A DNA stretch of 26,857 nucleotides, taken from assembly GCA_964504645.1 (NCBI GenBank), contig CAZDGB010000055.1:1-26857 (forward strand), written 5' to 3'. The DNA is from CAZDGB01 sp964504645. Its GTDB lineage: Bacteria > Planctomycetota > Planctomycetia > Planctomycetales > Planctomycetaceae. The position numbers were made by a program, and so were the translations under genes. The notes under the pieces are model-generated. The model did no database searches. It was given only the letters and a program-made list of their open reading frames with translations, and was not told the DNA's origin. Of the stretch, positions 1-6,980 are shown in pieces (the first letter of the stretch is position 1; every line of letters starts with the position of its first letter).

Positions 1-245
1 CCCAGGCCGAAGATGGTGCACATGCCGATGTCAGTCGCCGAGAAAAGCGAGATCATCGTCATCACGCGGCCCATGTCGCTCGTATTGCCGGCGGCCTTTT
101 CGACGAAGCTGCGGAGCTGCTCCTGGTCGATGAACGGCAGCGGGATCGCGAAGCCGAGCCGATACACGGCGAGCAAGACGAACGTGAGGATGATCTTGTT
201 CCGGAGTTCCGGGATGTGAAAGATCATCGAGAGTTTCGAGAGCAT
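1..245 (-). CDS. secY: Protein translocase subunit SecY, N-terminal part (cut by window edge)
   Basis: This is the first 81 codons of SecY, the pore subunit of the SecYEG protein-export channel in the inner membrane. The ATG at 245 is preceded by a strong ribosome binding site, GGAGGA, 8 nt upstream. The N-terminus (MLSKLSMIFHIPELRNKI) is followed by the first transmembrane segment (ILTFVLLAVYRLGFAIPLPF) and a start of the plug region, as in the family. It is the last visible gene of the ribosomal protein operon and lies 107 nt after rplO, its usual neighbour in the spc operon. The rest of the gene lies outside the window, so nothing can be said of its C-terminus. Confidence 0.95.
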   Translation of the reverse strand, partial: MLSKLSMIFHIPELRNKIILTFVLLAVYRLGFAIPLPFIDQEQLRSFVEKAAGNTSDMGRVMTMISLFSATDIGMCTIFGL

Positions 246-352
246 GCGGCGTTTCCTCCGTTCATTCGCCACAAAACAGGCGTTTTACCCTACCTAGTTT
301 ACAGTAGGGAGTTTAGCGAATTCCCGTCGGCTCGCAAAGAGGATTCGGACGG
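246..352. other. rplO-secY spacer with two small hairpins
   Basis: This 107-nt gap is one of the longest inside the operon. It is AT-richer than its surroundings. On the minus strand CCCTAC and GTAGGG (288-293 and 304-309) can pair across a 10-nt loop, and a second small hairpin AAAAC/GTTTT follows at about 273-286 before the secY ribosome binding site. There is no T-run typical of a terminator. It may modulate secY expression or hold a weak internal promoter; this is inference. Confidence 0.3.
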
Positions 353-805
353 TCACGCCGTGATCCGCGTCGCTGTACCGCCCGCCTTGGCGATCTTTTC
401 TTCCGCCGACTTCGAGAAGCGATGGGCCGCAATGCTCAGCTTCTTGGTCAGATTGCCGTTGCCCAGGATCTTCACCTCGTCGAAGCGGCCCTTCGCCAAG
501 CCTTTCTCCGAGAGGAGTTCCGGCGTCACGGTCGCGCCGGCTTCAAACGCCGATTCCAGTGCCGCGACATTGACTTCCGCCACGACCGGCGCGAAGTAGC
601 TGTTGTTGAAGCCGCGCTTGGCGATGCGGCGCATCAGCGGCATCTGGCCGCCTTCGAAACCAAGCGACCGCTTGTAGCCCGACCGGCTACCGGCGCCTTT
701 GTGCCCGCGGCCAGACGTCTTGCCGTGCCCCGAACCGATGCCGCGACCGACGCGCTTCCGCGGGCGGGCGCCGGTGATGCCTTGATGAACGTCGTGCAAC
801 ATCAT
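353..805 (-). CDS. rplO: Large ribosomal subunit protein uL15
   Basis: L15 is a late-assembling 50S subunit protein. The basic glycine-rich N-terminus (RKRVGRGIGSGHGKTSGRGHKG) is the L15 hallmark, and the central GGQMPLMRRIAKRGF segment and C-terminal KAGG motif also fit. Length is 150 residues, normal for bacteria. Two adjacent ATG codons (805 and 802) are possible starts; neither has a clear ribosome binding site. It directly follows rpsE with no rpmD (L30) gene between, which differs from the E. coli and Bacillus order. Confidence 0.97.
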   Translation of the reverse strand: MMLHDVHQGITGARPRKRVGRGIGSGHGKTSGRGHKGAGSRSGYKRSLGFEGGQMPLMRRIAKRGFNNSYFAPVVAEVNVAALESAFEAGATVTPELLSEKGLAKGRFDEVKILGNGNLTKKLSIAAHRFSKSAEEKIAKAGGTATRITA

Positions 806-865
806 GATAGGGGACTTCGCGATAGACTGCTGTGAGAGTAAATCAATTATCTGGTGATACGACCG

Positions 866-1348
866 TTACACGCCGACGCCGCGGAGCTGAGCGACTTCAG
901 CCCGCGTTCGCAACTGCTTCAGCGCCAGAAACGCGGCCTTGACGACGTTCAGCGGGTTGCTCGAACCGCGGCACTTCGTGAGGACGTCCTTGAGGCCGAG
1001 GGACTCGGCAACGGCCCGCAAGCTTTCGCCACCGATGATGCCCGTGCCCGGATTGGCCGGCATCAGCATCACCTTCGACGTGCCGAACTTCCCGATGACC
1101 TGGTGCGGGATGGTGTTGGACTGCATGGGAATGCGGATCATGCGGCGGTTCGCCTGCTTAACGGCCTTTTCCACGGCGAGCGGGACTTCCACTCCTTTGC
1201 CGTAGCCGTAGCCGACGCGGCCCTGCCCGTCGCCGACGACGACCAGCGCCGTGAAGCTGAAGCGGCGGCCTCCCTTGACCACGCACGCACAGCGCCGGAT
1301 CTGGATCACATGTTCCGGCGATTCATTCGAGGACTGCTGTTCCGCCAC
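866..1348 (-). CDS. rpsE: Small ribosomal subunit protein uS5
   Basis: S5 is a 30S subunit protein with a role in decoding accuracy. The double-stranded-RNA-binding-like domain (VVKGGRRFSFTALVVVGDGQGRVG) and the C-terminal S5 domain with NPLNVVKAAFLAL are present. I chose the GTG at 1348 because GGAG lies 6 nt upstream, giving 160 residues. An in-frame GTG at 1393 would add 15 residues (MAQTFLSGRSRPEQL) that match no conserved S5 segment; its only upstream purines are GGAAAG, too close to the start, and a perfect 9-bp hairpin covers its first codons. The choice of start is inference; the family assignment is secure. Confidence 0.93.
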   Translation of the reverse strand: MAEQQSSNESPEHVIQIRRCACVVKGGRRFSFTALVVVGDGQGRVGYGYGKGVEVPLAVEKAVKQANRRMIRIPMQSNTIPHQVIGKFGTSKVMLMPANPGTGIIGGESLRAVAESLGLKDVLTKCRGSSNPLNVVKAAFLALKQLRTRAEVAQLRGVGV

Positions 1349-1368
1349 AAGCTGCTCCGGTCTACTGC

Positions 1369-1390
1369 GCCCAGACAGAAATGTCTGGGC
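1369..1390 (-). promoter_or_regulatory. Perfect hairpin at the 5' edge of rpsE
   Basis: GCCCAGACA and TGTCTGGGC form a perfect 9-bp stem closed by a 4-nt loop (TTTC in the mRNA sense). It lies about 20 nt upstream of the preferred rpsE start at 1348 and just upstream of the GGAG ribosome binding site. No T-run follows, so it is not an intrinsic terminator. It could tune rpsE translation or stabilise the 5' end of a processed mRNA; this is inference. Confidence 0.5.
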
Positions 1391-1433
1391 CACTCTTTCC
1401 GTCAGAAATTCTCTACGATCCGAATCCGTGCCC

Positions 1434-1463
1434 GCTCAACTCCATCACGCTCAACTCTATCAG
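1434..1463. repeat. 15-bp imperfect tandem duplication at the 3' end of rplR
   Basis: Two adjacent copies, gctcaactccatcac (1434-1448) and gctcaactctatcag (1449-1463), match at 13 of 15 bases. The second copy includes the rplR stop codon. It looks like a local slippage duplication in the rplR-rpsE spacer, with no evident function. Confidence 0.6.
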
Positions 1464-1825
1464 AAGTCGAGTCCCGCTGCCCGCGCGGCGTCGGCCAAGG
1501 CGCGGACCCGGCCGTGATACCGATACGCGCCGCGATCGAACGCCACAGCCTTAATCCCCTTCTCCAGCGCCCGCTCCGCGACCAGTTTGCCGATCGCAGA
1601 GGCCGCCCCGGTCGTGCCGCCGTTGGCGTCGCCGCTCTTTTGCGACGGCTCGGTCGTGGAAGCGGCGACGAGGGTCTTCCCCGCCTCGTCGTCGATGATC
1701 TGGGCGTAAATGTGCTTGTTCGAGCGGAAGACCGACAACCGCGGCCGACCGGCGGCGCGGACCTTGTTCCGCACGCGGAACTCCCGGCGCTCTTTCTGGC
1801 CAGCGATTCGTTTCTGCAGCTTCAT
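1460..1825 (-). CDS. rplR: Large ribosomal subunit protein uL18
   Basis: L18 binds 5S rRNA in the central protuberance of the 50S subunit, together with L5. At 121 residues it is of normal length. The basic N-terminus (KERREFRVRNKVRAAGRPRLSVFRSNKHIYAQIIDD) and the C-terminal FDRGAYRYHGRVRALADAAR are diagnostic. The start ATG at 1825 follows AGGA with a 4-nt spacer. It sits between rplF and rpsE, as in the standard spc operon. Confidence 0.97.
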   Translation of the reverse strand: MKLQKRIAGQKERREFRVRNKVRAAGRPRLSVFRSNKHIYAQIIDDEAGKTLVAASTTEPSQKSGDANGGTTGAASAIGKLVAERALEKGIKAVAFDRGAYRYHGRVRALADAARAAGLDF

Positions 1826-1870
1826 GATGTCCTGCCGTCGTGATTCTAAACGATTGTGACTCGGTGGCCG

Positions 1871-2416
1871 TTACGTGCCGAACGCCTTGCCCGCCTTGCG
1901 GCGCACCCATTCGTTCGCGTAGCGAATGCCTTTGCCTTTGTACGGCTCCGGCGGCCGCACGGACCGGATATTGGCGGCAAACTGCCCGACCGCGTGCTTG
2001 TCCGCGCTCTTCAAGTTGATATGCGTGTTGTCCGGCACTTCGCAGATGACATTGGGCGGAACCGGCAGCTTAATCGCGTTCGCGAAGCCGACTTGCAACG
2101 TCAGCGTCTTGCCGCTCAGCGACGCCTGATAGCCGACCCCCTGGATTTCCAGCTTCTTCTCGAAAGGCGTTGCGACGCCGGCCACCATGTTGGCGAGCAG
2201 CGCCCGCGTCAGGCCGTGCAGCGCCCGACTCTCGCCGCGATCGTCAGCGCGGGTAACCACCAGCTGCGCCGGGCTCTGCTCGAGAGCGACCGACACCTTC
2301 GCGTGAGGTTCCAGCTTCAACTCGCCGTGCTTCCCCTTCACGGTGATGACGCCGTCGTTTACCGCGACCGTGACGCCGGCGGGAATGGGAACCGGTTTTT
2401 TGCCAATCCGCGACAT
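1871..2416 (-). CDS. rplF: Large ribosomal subunit protein uL6
   Basis: L6 lies near the factor-binding site and stalk base of the 50S subunit. The protein starts MSRIGKKPVPIPAGV and contains the signature PEPYKGKGIRY close to the C-terminus. Its 181 residues match the usual bacterial length of about 178-182. The ATG at 2416 is chosen because MSRIGKKP is the invariant family N-terminus. It lies 81 nt after rpsH, one of the wider gaps in this operon. Confidence 0.97.
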   Translation of the reverse strand: MSRIGKKPVPIPAGVTVAVNDGVITVKGKHGELKLEPHAKVSVALEQSPAQLVVTRADDRGESRALHGLTRALLANMVAGVATPFEKKLEIQGVGYQASLSGKTLTLQVGFANAIKLPVPPNVICEVPDNTHINLKSADKHAVGQFAANIRSVRPPEPYKGKGIRYANEWVRRKAGKAFGT

Positions 2417-2497
2417 GATCTGTCTTCTTGCTCGAATCCACTCTCGAAAAAGTCGGGCCGTTGCAACGTCTTCAGCCCCAACCGCTCGTCGATCTCA

Positions 2498-2893
2498 TCA
2501 CCAGACTTCGCACAGCACTTCACCGCCGACGTTCTTCTGCTTCGCTTCCCGGCCGCTCAACACGCCCTGGTTCGTTGAGAGCAGGCAGATGCCCAGCCCT
2601 TGCAGCACGTTCGGCAAACCGTCGACACCGCAATAGACCCGTCGGCCCGGCGTGCTGATGCGCCGCAGGTGCTGCATCACGCGTTCACCGTTGGGTCCGT
2701 ATTTCAATTCCACCCGCAGATGCCCGCGCGGCGTGCCTTCGATTTCGGACACTTCCCAGACGAAACCTTCCCGCTTGAGCGCATCGGCGATACCGCGCTT
2801 CAACTGGGAATGGGGGATATCGACGTACGGCCGCTCGATGCTGATCGCATTGCGCATCCGCGTCAACATGTCGGCCACAGGGTCGGTCATCAT
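2498..2893 (-). CDS. rpsH: Small ribosomal subunit protein uS8
   Basis: S8 is a primary 16S rRNA-binding protein of the 30S platform and, in E. coli, the translational repressor of the spc operon. The N-terminus MMTDPVADMLTRMRNA is typical. The C-terminus is recognisable (STNQGVLSGREAKQKNVGGEVLCEVW), with the usual STxxG turn written as STNQG. Two adjacent ATG codons (2893, 2890) are candidate starts; a 7-residue upstream extension in the open frame has no family match and was excluded. Length is 131 residues, as expected. Whether it autoregulates here cannot be seen. Confidence 0.96.
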   Translation of the reverse strand: MMTDPVADMLTRMRNAISIERPYVDIPHSQLKRGIADALKREGFVWEVSEIEGTPRGHLRVELKYGPNGERVMQHLRRISTPGRRVYCGVDGLPNVLQGLGICLLSTNQGVLSGREAKQKNVGGEVLCEVW

Positions 2894-2942
2894 CAGGCAG
2901 GTTCCTGCTCGCAAACGTCAAATGTGCGGGGACAAAACGGGC

Positions 2943-3128
2943 TTACCAACTCGATTTCTTCACGCCGGGAATCATGCCGTCGAGAGCCAGATTCCGGAAG
3001 CAGATACGGCACAGCTTGAACTTCCGGAGCACGGCCCGCGGCCGGCCGCAGAGCTGGCAGCGGTGCTCGATCCGCGTGGAAAACTTGGGTTTCCGCTTCG
3101 CCTTGGCAATGTGAGCCGTCGTCGCCAT
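2943..3128 (-). CDS. rpsN: Small ribosomal subunit protein uS14, zinc-binding short type
   Basis: This is a short (61-residue) S14 located in the 30S head. Four cysteines, C24-x2-C27 and C40-x2-C43, form the zinc ribbon, so it is the C+ type rather than the zinc-free roughly 100-residue form. The C-terminus GMIPGVKKSSW is the family hallmark. The start ATG at 3128 follows an AGAGG-containing stretch. It lies between rplE and rpsH, the standard position. Confidence 0.97.
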   Translation of the reverse strand: MATTAHIAKAKRKPKFSTRIEHRCQLCGRPRAVLRKFKLCRICFRNLALDGMIPGVKKSSW

Positions 3129-3165
3129 CTCTAGAGCCTCTTATCCTGAAAATCGCGGAATCCGC

Positions 3166-3720
3166 TTACTCTTTCGTTTCTTCTTTCCGGAAGGGCATAC
3201 CCATCTGCTTCAATAGCAGCCGGCCCTCGTCATCGTTCTCAGCCGTCGTCACCATCGTGATGTTCATGCCCTGCACGAAACTGGTCTTGTCCGCCAAGAT
3301 TTCCGGGAAGACCAGTTGTTCGTTCAAACCCAGACTGTAATTCCCACGGCCGTCGAACGCCTTGGGATTCAAACCGCGGAAATCGCGGACGCGGGGGAGC
3401 GCCAGCGAGATCAACCGGTCAAAAAACTCGTACATCCGCTTGCCGCGGAGCGTCACCAGCGCGCCGACTTCCATCCCCTCGCGGAGCCGGAAACCCGATA
3501 CGGCCTTGCGAGACTTGGTGATCAGCGGCTTCTGGCCGGTGATCTGCGCCAGATGCTCGATCGCCTCGTCCAATCGCTTCCGTTCACCGATCGATTTGCC
3601 CAAGCCCATGCTCACGACGATCTTCTTGATCGCCGGGATGGCGTGCGGGTTCTCGCGGCCGAGTTCTTTTGAGAGAGCCGGCAACACTTCGGTGCGATAT
3701 TTTTCTTGCAGGCGAGCCAT
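3166..3720 (-). CDS. rplE: Large ribosomal subunit protein uL5
   Basis: L5 binds 5S rRNA and contacts the P-site tRNA from the 50S central protuberance. The protein has the family features: MARLQEKYRTEVLPAL start, the KAVSGFRLREG core motif, the RVRDFRGLNPKAFDGRGNYSLG segment and the FPEI motif. The length of 184 residues is normal. The ATG at 3720 is used, with only a weak upstream GGA. It follows rplX by 30 nt. Confidence 0.97.
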   Translation of the reverse strand: MARLQEKYRTEVLPALSKELGRENPHAIPAIKKIVVSMGLGKSIGERKRLDEAIEHLAQITGQKPLITKSRKAVSGFRLREGMEVGALVTLRGKRMYEFFDRLISLALPRVRDFRGLNPKAFDGRGNYSLGLNEQLVFPEILADKTSFVQGMNITMVTTAENDDEGRLLLKQMGMPFRKEETKE

Positions 3721-3750
3721 GACTGATCCGAATTCGAAAATTTCTCGAGA

Positions 3751-4134
3751 CTACTTCGCCTTGGCGTAACGGGGCTTGGCGGGACTGACGGCGCCGACGG
3801 CCTTGTCGCAGCTCTTGCAGAACCGCTCCTTGGCACCGTCGGTCTTGAAGCGATAACCGAGCCGGACGCCCCGGCCGCACGCCTCACAGTAGAACATCAC
3901 TTTCGAGCTGTCAATCGGCATCTCCAGCGAGAGCCGTCCGCCTTGCGGACTTTTCGGATGCCCCCGCTTCACGTGTTTGTAGACCCGGTTAACGCCGTCG
4001 ACGACGACTTTCGCTCCGCCGGCCAGAATCTGCAGCACCTTCCGCGGAGTGGGCCGGCGATCTCCCGTCGGCACGATGACGCTCGCGTCATCGCCCGTCG
4101 TCACGACCACCATATCGCCTTTGCGAATCTTCAT
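3751..4134 (-). CDS. rplX: Large ribosomal subunit protein uL24 with enlarged KOW loop
   Basis: L24 is an assembly initiator of the 50S subunit, located at the exit-tunnel rim. Residues 1-50 form the KOW domain (MKIRKGDMVVV, then KVVVDGVNRVYKHVK). The usual short GxDKGKxGKV turn is replaced by about 16 residues (GDDASVIVPTGDRRPT, then PRKVLQI), so the loop is larger and lacks the GKxGK glycines. The C-terminal part has C83-x2-C86 and C106-x2-C109, a zinc-ribbon-like motif seen in many bacterial L24 proteins. Length is 127 residues against a usual 100-120. The reading frame is intact and the gene sits between rplN and rplE, so I take it as functional. Confidence 0.96.
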   Translation of the reverse strand: MKIRKGDMVVVTTGDDASVIVPTGDRRPTPRKVLQILAGGAKVVVDGVNRVYKHVKRGHPKSPQGGRLSLEMPIDSSKVMFYCEACGRGVRLGYRFKTDGAKERFCKSCDKAVGAVSPAKPRYAKAK

Positions 4135-4167
4135 GATGTTGGCTCGAACTGATGAGACTGATTGCTA

Positions 4168-4536
4168 CTAGACCACTTCCGCCGCGAGGCTGATGATCTT
4201 CATGAACTTCCGGTCGCGCAGTTCGCGGGCAACAGCCCCGAAGATGCGCGTGCCGCGGGGATTGTTGTCGTTGTCGACCAGCACGATGGCGTTGCTGTCG
4301 AACTGGACGTAGCTGCCGTCGTTGCGACGGGCCGGTTTCTTCGTCCGCACGATCACGCCCTTCACCACCTGGCCGTGCTTCACCGCGCCGTTCGGCATCG
4401 CTTTTTGCACGGCGACGACGACGATGTCCCCAATGCCGGCATACCGCCGGCGGGAACTTCCCAGCACCTTGATGCAACGGGCCGTCTTCGCGCCGGTGTT
4501 GTCGGCGACATCCAGCATCGTTTGCATCTGAATCAT
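4168..4536 (-). CDS. rplN: Large ribosomal subunit protein uL14
   Basis: L14 forms part of the intersubunit bridge region of the 50S subunit. The protein begins MIQMQTMLDVADNTGAK and ends in FMKIISLAAEVV, both diagnostic, and has the exact usual length of 122 residues. The central GDIVVVAVQKAMPNGAVKHG is also typical. The ATG at 4536 follows AAGGA with a 7-nt spacer. It lies between rpsQ and rplX. Confidence 0.98.
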   Translation of the reverse strand: MIQMQTMLDVADNTGAKTARCIKVLGSSRRRYAGIGDIVVVAVQKAMPNGAVKHGQVVKGVIVRTKKPARRNDGSYVQFDSNAIVLVDNDNNPRGTRIFGAVARELRDRKFMKIISLAAEVV

Positions 4537-4591
4537 GGTCTATTCCTTCCAGGACCGACGTTTACTGCCGGCGACTCGCTCTGTCTTCTCG

Positions 4592-4870
4592 TTACGATTC
4601 CGTCACGTCCGCCGCCGACTTCGCGCCGCGGGCGGCGGCCTGCACGACGCGAACCAGATTCCAACGCTTCAATTTCGACAGCGGGCGGCACTCGACCAAT
4701 TCCACCAAGTCGCCGGTGTGGGTCTGGTTGGTCTCGTCGTGCATGTGGCACACCGTCTTGCGGCGGACGGTCTTGCCGTACTTAGGATGACGGAATACCC
4801 GCTCCACTTCCACCCGGCGGGATTTGTTCATCTTGTCGCTGGCCACGATGCCGATTAACCGCTTGCGCAT
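4592..4870 (-). CDS. rpsQ: Small ribosomal subunit protein uS17
   Basis: S17 is an OB-fold primary 16S rRNA-binding protein. The sequence shows LIGIVASDKMNKSRRVEVERV, the KYGKTVRRKT motif, and GDLVELVECRPLSKLKRWNLV near the end of the OB fold, all typical. It has 92 residues with a non-conserved 15-residue tail. It starts 24 nt after rpmC, so the two are probably translated together. Confidence 0.97.
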   Translation of the reverse strand: MRKRLIGIVASDKMNKSRRVEVERVFRHPKYGKTVRRKTVCHMHDETNQTHTGDLVELVECRPLSKLKRWNLVRVVQAAARGAKSAADVTES

Positions 4871-4894
4871 TGCCCGTTCCTGTGTTCGATTCGC

Positions 4895-5098
4895 TTATTT
4901 CGCCGCGCCCAATTCCCGCTGCCGGATGATCGTCTTGATGCGGGCGATTTCCCGGCGGAACTTCCGCAGGTTGCTCGGCGCGTCGAGCTTCTCGGTCGCC
5001 GATTCGAAGCGCAGATGAAACAACTGCTGCTGCACTTCCCGCATCTGGAATTCCAGCTGCTCGCTGCTCATTTCGCGAAGTTGAGCCGGCTTGGTCAT
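4895..5098 (-). CDS. rpmC: Large ribosomal subunit protein uL29
   Basis: L29 is a small two-helix protein at the peptide exit-tunnel opening of the 50S subunit. The LREMSSEQLEFQMREVQQQLFHLRFESATEKL segment and the following LRKFRREIARIKTIIRQRE are the family signature. It has 67 residues, as expected. It lies between rplP and rpsQ. Confidence 0.97.
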   Translation of the reverse strand: MTKPAQLREMSSEQLEFQMREVQQQLFHLRFESATEKLDAPSNLRKFRREIARIKTIIRQRELGAAK

Positions 5099-5143
5099 GA
5101 TTCCGATTCCTGTCTATCCGGCACGTTGGCCACGTGCCCCACG

Positions 5144-5563
5144 TTACGTTCCCGCTTTCCGGCCGATGAGCCGCACCTTGAGCGGCAGCTTGTGGGCCAC
5201 GCGCGAGAAACACTCCCGCGCGGCTTCCTCGCTGACGCCGGCCAGCTCGAACAACACCTTGCCCGGCCGGACGACGGCGACCCAGTGGTCCGGTTCGCCC
5301 TTGCCGGTGCCCATGCGCGTTTCCAGGGGACGCGCCGTCATGGGCTTCGTGGGGAAGATGCGGATATACAGCTTCCCCTCGCCGCGCACGTATTGCGTCG
5401 CCGCCACACGACAGGCTTCGATTGTCGTTCCGCGCACATGGCCCGCGTCGACGGATTGCAAACCCCAGTCGCCGAAAGCGACCGTGGCCCCCCGCGTCGC
5501 GTTACCTTTTACGCGGCCTCTTTGTTCTTTGCGGTGCTTTACCCGCTTGGGCATTAGCGCCAT
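5144..5563 (-). CDS. rplP: Large ribosomal subunit protein uL16
   Basis: L16 lies near the A site and the peptidyl transferase region of the 50S subunit. The N-terminus MALMPKRVKHRKEQRGR and the IFPTKPMTARPLETRMGTGKGEPDHWVAVVRPGKVLFEL core are diagnostic; length is 139 residues. The ATG at 5563 is preferred over the one at 5554 because GGGGAG lies 7 nt upstream of it. This start is inside the last 62 nt of rpsC in another frame, so the rplP ribosome binding site is part of the rpsC coding region and translational coupling is likely. Confidence 0.97.
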   Translation of the reverse strand: MALMPKRVKHRKEQRGRVKGNATRGATVAFGDWGLQSVDAGHVRGTTIEACRVAATQYVRGEGKLYIRIFPTKPMTARPLETRMGTGKGEPDHWVAVVRPGKVLFELAGVSEEAARECFSRVAHKLPLKVRLIGRKAGT

Positions 5564-6203
5564 CAGCCGACTCCCCGTCCGTATATTCGCCGAGATTGAT
5601 CCAGACCTTCACGCCGATCACGCCCATCGTGGTGCGTGCGACAGCCAGGCCGTAATCGACATGCTTCCGCAGTGTGGACAACGGAATCGAACCGCGCATC
5701 GCCTTTTCATTGCGGGACATTTCCGCCCCGCCCAGACGACCGGCCAGTTCGATCTTGATGCCGTCCACGCCCGCTTCCATCACCTGGTCCAGCGACCGCT
5801 TGATCACGCGGCGGAAGCTGCCGCGCTTGACGAGTTGCTGGGCGATGTCTTCAGCCACCAACAGCGCGCTGCGCTGGGGGGCGTTGATTTCCACGATCTT
5901 CAATTCCATCCGGCGGCCGGTCAGATCTTCGAGTTCCGCCTTCAACCGGTCGACTTCCTGGCCTTTGCGGCCGATGATGATCCCCGGCCGCGCCGTGTGC
6001 AGATGCACGATCACCTGGTCCCGCGTCCGTTCGATCTCGATCCGCGGGATGCCGGCGAATTCGTATTTCTTCTTGATGAAGCCGCGGATCTTCTGGTCTT
6101 CCACCAGCAGATCCCCGAACTCCTTCTTGTTCGCGTACCAGCGGCTGCGCCAGTCCTCGACAATGCCGACCCGAAATCCGGTGGGGCGTACTTTTTGACC
6201 CAT
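5502..6203 (-). CDS. rpsC: Small ribosomal subunit protein uS3
   Basis: S3 is a 30S head protein at the mRNA entry channel. The N-terminus MGQKVRPTGFRVG, the KH domain with its GRKG loop at residues 78-81, and the C-terminal S3 domain (GVDGIKIELAGRLGGAEMSRNE, then VKVWINLGE) are all present. It has 233 residues including a short variable basic tail. The tail coding region overlaps the start of rplP by 62 nt. Confidence 0.98.
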   Translation of the reverse strand: MGQKVRPTGFRVGIVEDWRSRWYANKKEFGDLLVEDQKIRGFIKKKYEFAGIPRIEIERTRDQVIVHLHTARPGIIIGRKGQEVDRLKAELEDLTGRRMELKIVEINAPQRSALLVAEDIAQQLVKRGSFRRVIKRSLDQVMEAGVDGIKIELAGRLGGAEMSRNEKAMRGSIPLSTLRKHVDYGLAVARTTMGVIGVKVWINLGEYTDGESADGANAQAGKAPQRTKRPRKR

Positions 6204-6253
6204 GTGTTGTTATCCGTTGTGCTCGCTTGGCCTTGCCGACCGACAGCCGTTCC

Positions 6254-6619
6254 TTAATCCTCGTTCGCCACGGTCCCGCTCATCGACTCCGGGGCTTCCA
6301 CAGCGACCGTGATGTGTGAAAACCGCTTCTTGATCAAAAAGCCCATGCCGCGGGCGTGGGGTTGAATCCGCTTGAACATCGGGCCGCCGTCGACCTTGGC
6401 TTCGACGATGATCAGCGACTCGACGTTGCGGGCGCCGCGATCCTCGGCGTTGGCCCGGGCGCTCTCCAGCACCTTTTCCAGCATCCGCGCGCCGCGATGC
6501 GGAAGATACTTCAACGAGTCCAGCCCCTCGGCGACCGTCTTGCCGCGGATGAGCGTCGCCAGATGCCGCACCTTGGTCGGTGCGATGCGGGCGAAACGAT
6601 GGATGGCTTTGAAACTCAT
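6254..6619 (-). CDS. rplV: Large ribosomal subunit protein uL22
   Basis: L22 lines the nascent-peptide exit tunnel with a long beta hairpin. The protein has the APTKVRHLATLIRGKTV helix, the MLEKVLESARANAED segment and the tunnel hairpin region VDGGPMFKRIQPHARGMGF, as in the family. It has 121 residues with a short acidic tail. It lies between rpsS and rpsC, as usual. Confidence 0.97.
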   Translation of the reverse strand: MSFKAIHRFARIAPTKVRHLATLIRGKTVAEGLDSLKYLPHRGARMLEKVLESARANAEDRGARNVESLIIVEAKVDGGPMFKRIQPHARGMGFLIKKRFSHITVAVEAPESMSGTVANED

Positions 6620-6655
6620 GATGGCCTGCCTGACTCTTGACCTGCGTGCGCTCGC

Positions 6656-6925
6656 TTACTTGCCGCCCTTGCCGCCGTGGCCGCGGAACGTTCGCGATTG
6701 GGCGAACTCGCCCAACTTGTGCCCCACCATTTCTTCCGACACGTAGACGTTGATGTGCGCCCGGCCGTTGTGCACCAGGAACGTGTGGCCCACGAACTCC
6801 GGCGCAATCGTCGACCGCCGCGCCCAAGTCTTGATCGGCTCCTTGCGACGATTGAGGTCGAGCTTCGCCACCTTTTTCAGGAGCTTCACGTCGACGTACG
6901 GTCCTTTTTTGAGCGAGCGTCCCAT
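6656..6925 (-). CDS. rpsS: Small ribosomal subunit protein uS19
   Basis: S19 is a 30S head protein that pairs with S13 near the A site. It begins MGRSLKKGPYVDVKLLKKV and contains the family signature RRSTIAPEFVGHTFLVHNGRAHINVYV and HKLGEFAQSRTFRGHGG. The ATG at 6925 gives 89 residues. The open frame extends 18 residues further upstream without any family similarity, so the longer start was rejected. Confidence 0.97.
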   Translation of the reverse strand: MGRSLKKGPYVDVKLLKKVAKLDLNRRKEPIKTWARRSTIAPEFVGHTFLVHNGRAHINVYVSEEMVGHKLGEFAQSRTFRGHGGKGGK

Positions 6926-6980
6926 GGGGAGTCCAATATCAACCGAAGAACAAACCCAACCAACGACACAAACCACCAAA

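Noticed and set aside
854..1843. 329-residue plus-strand open frame
   Set aside because: It is antisense to rpsE and rplR, both certain genes.
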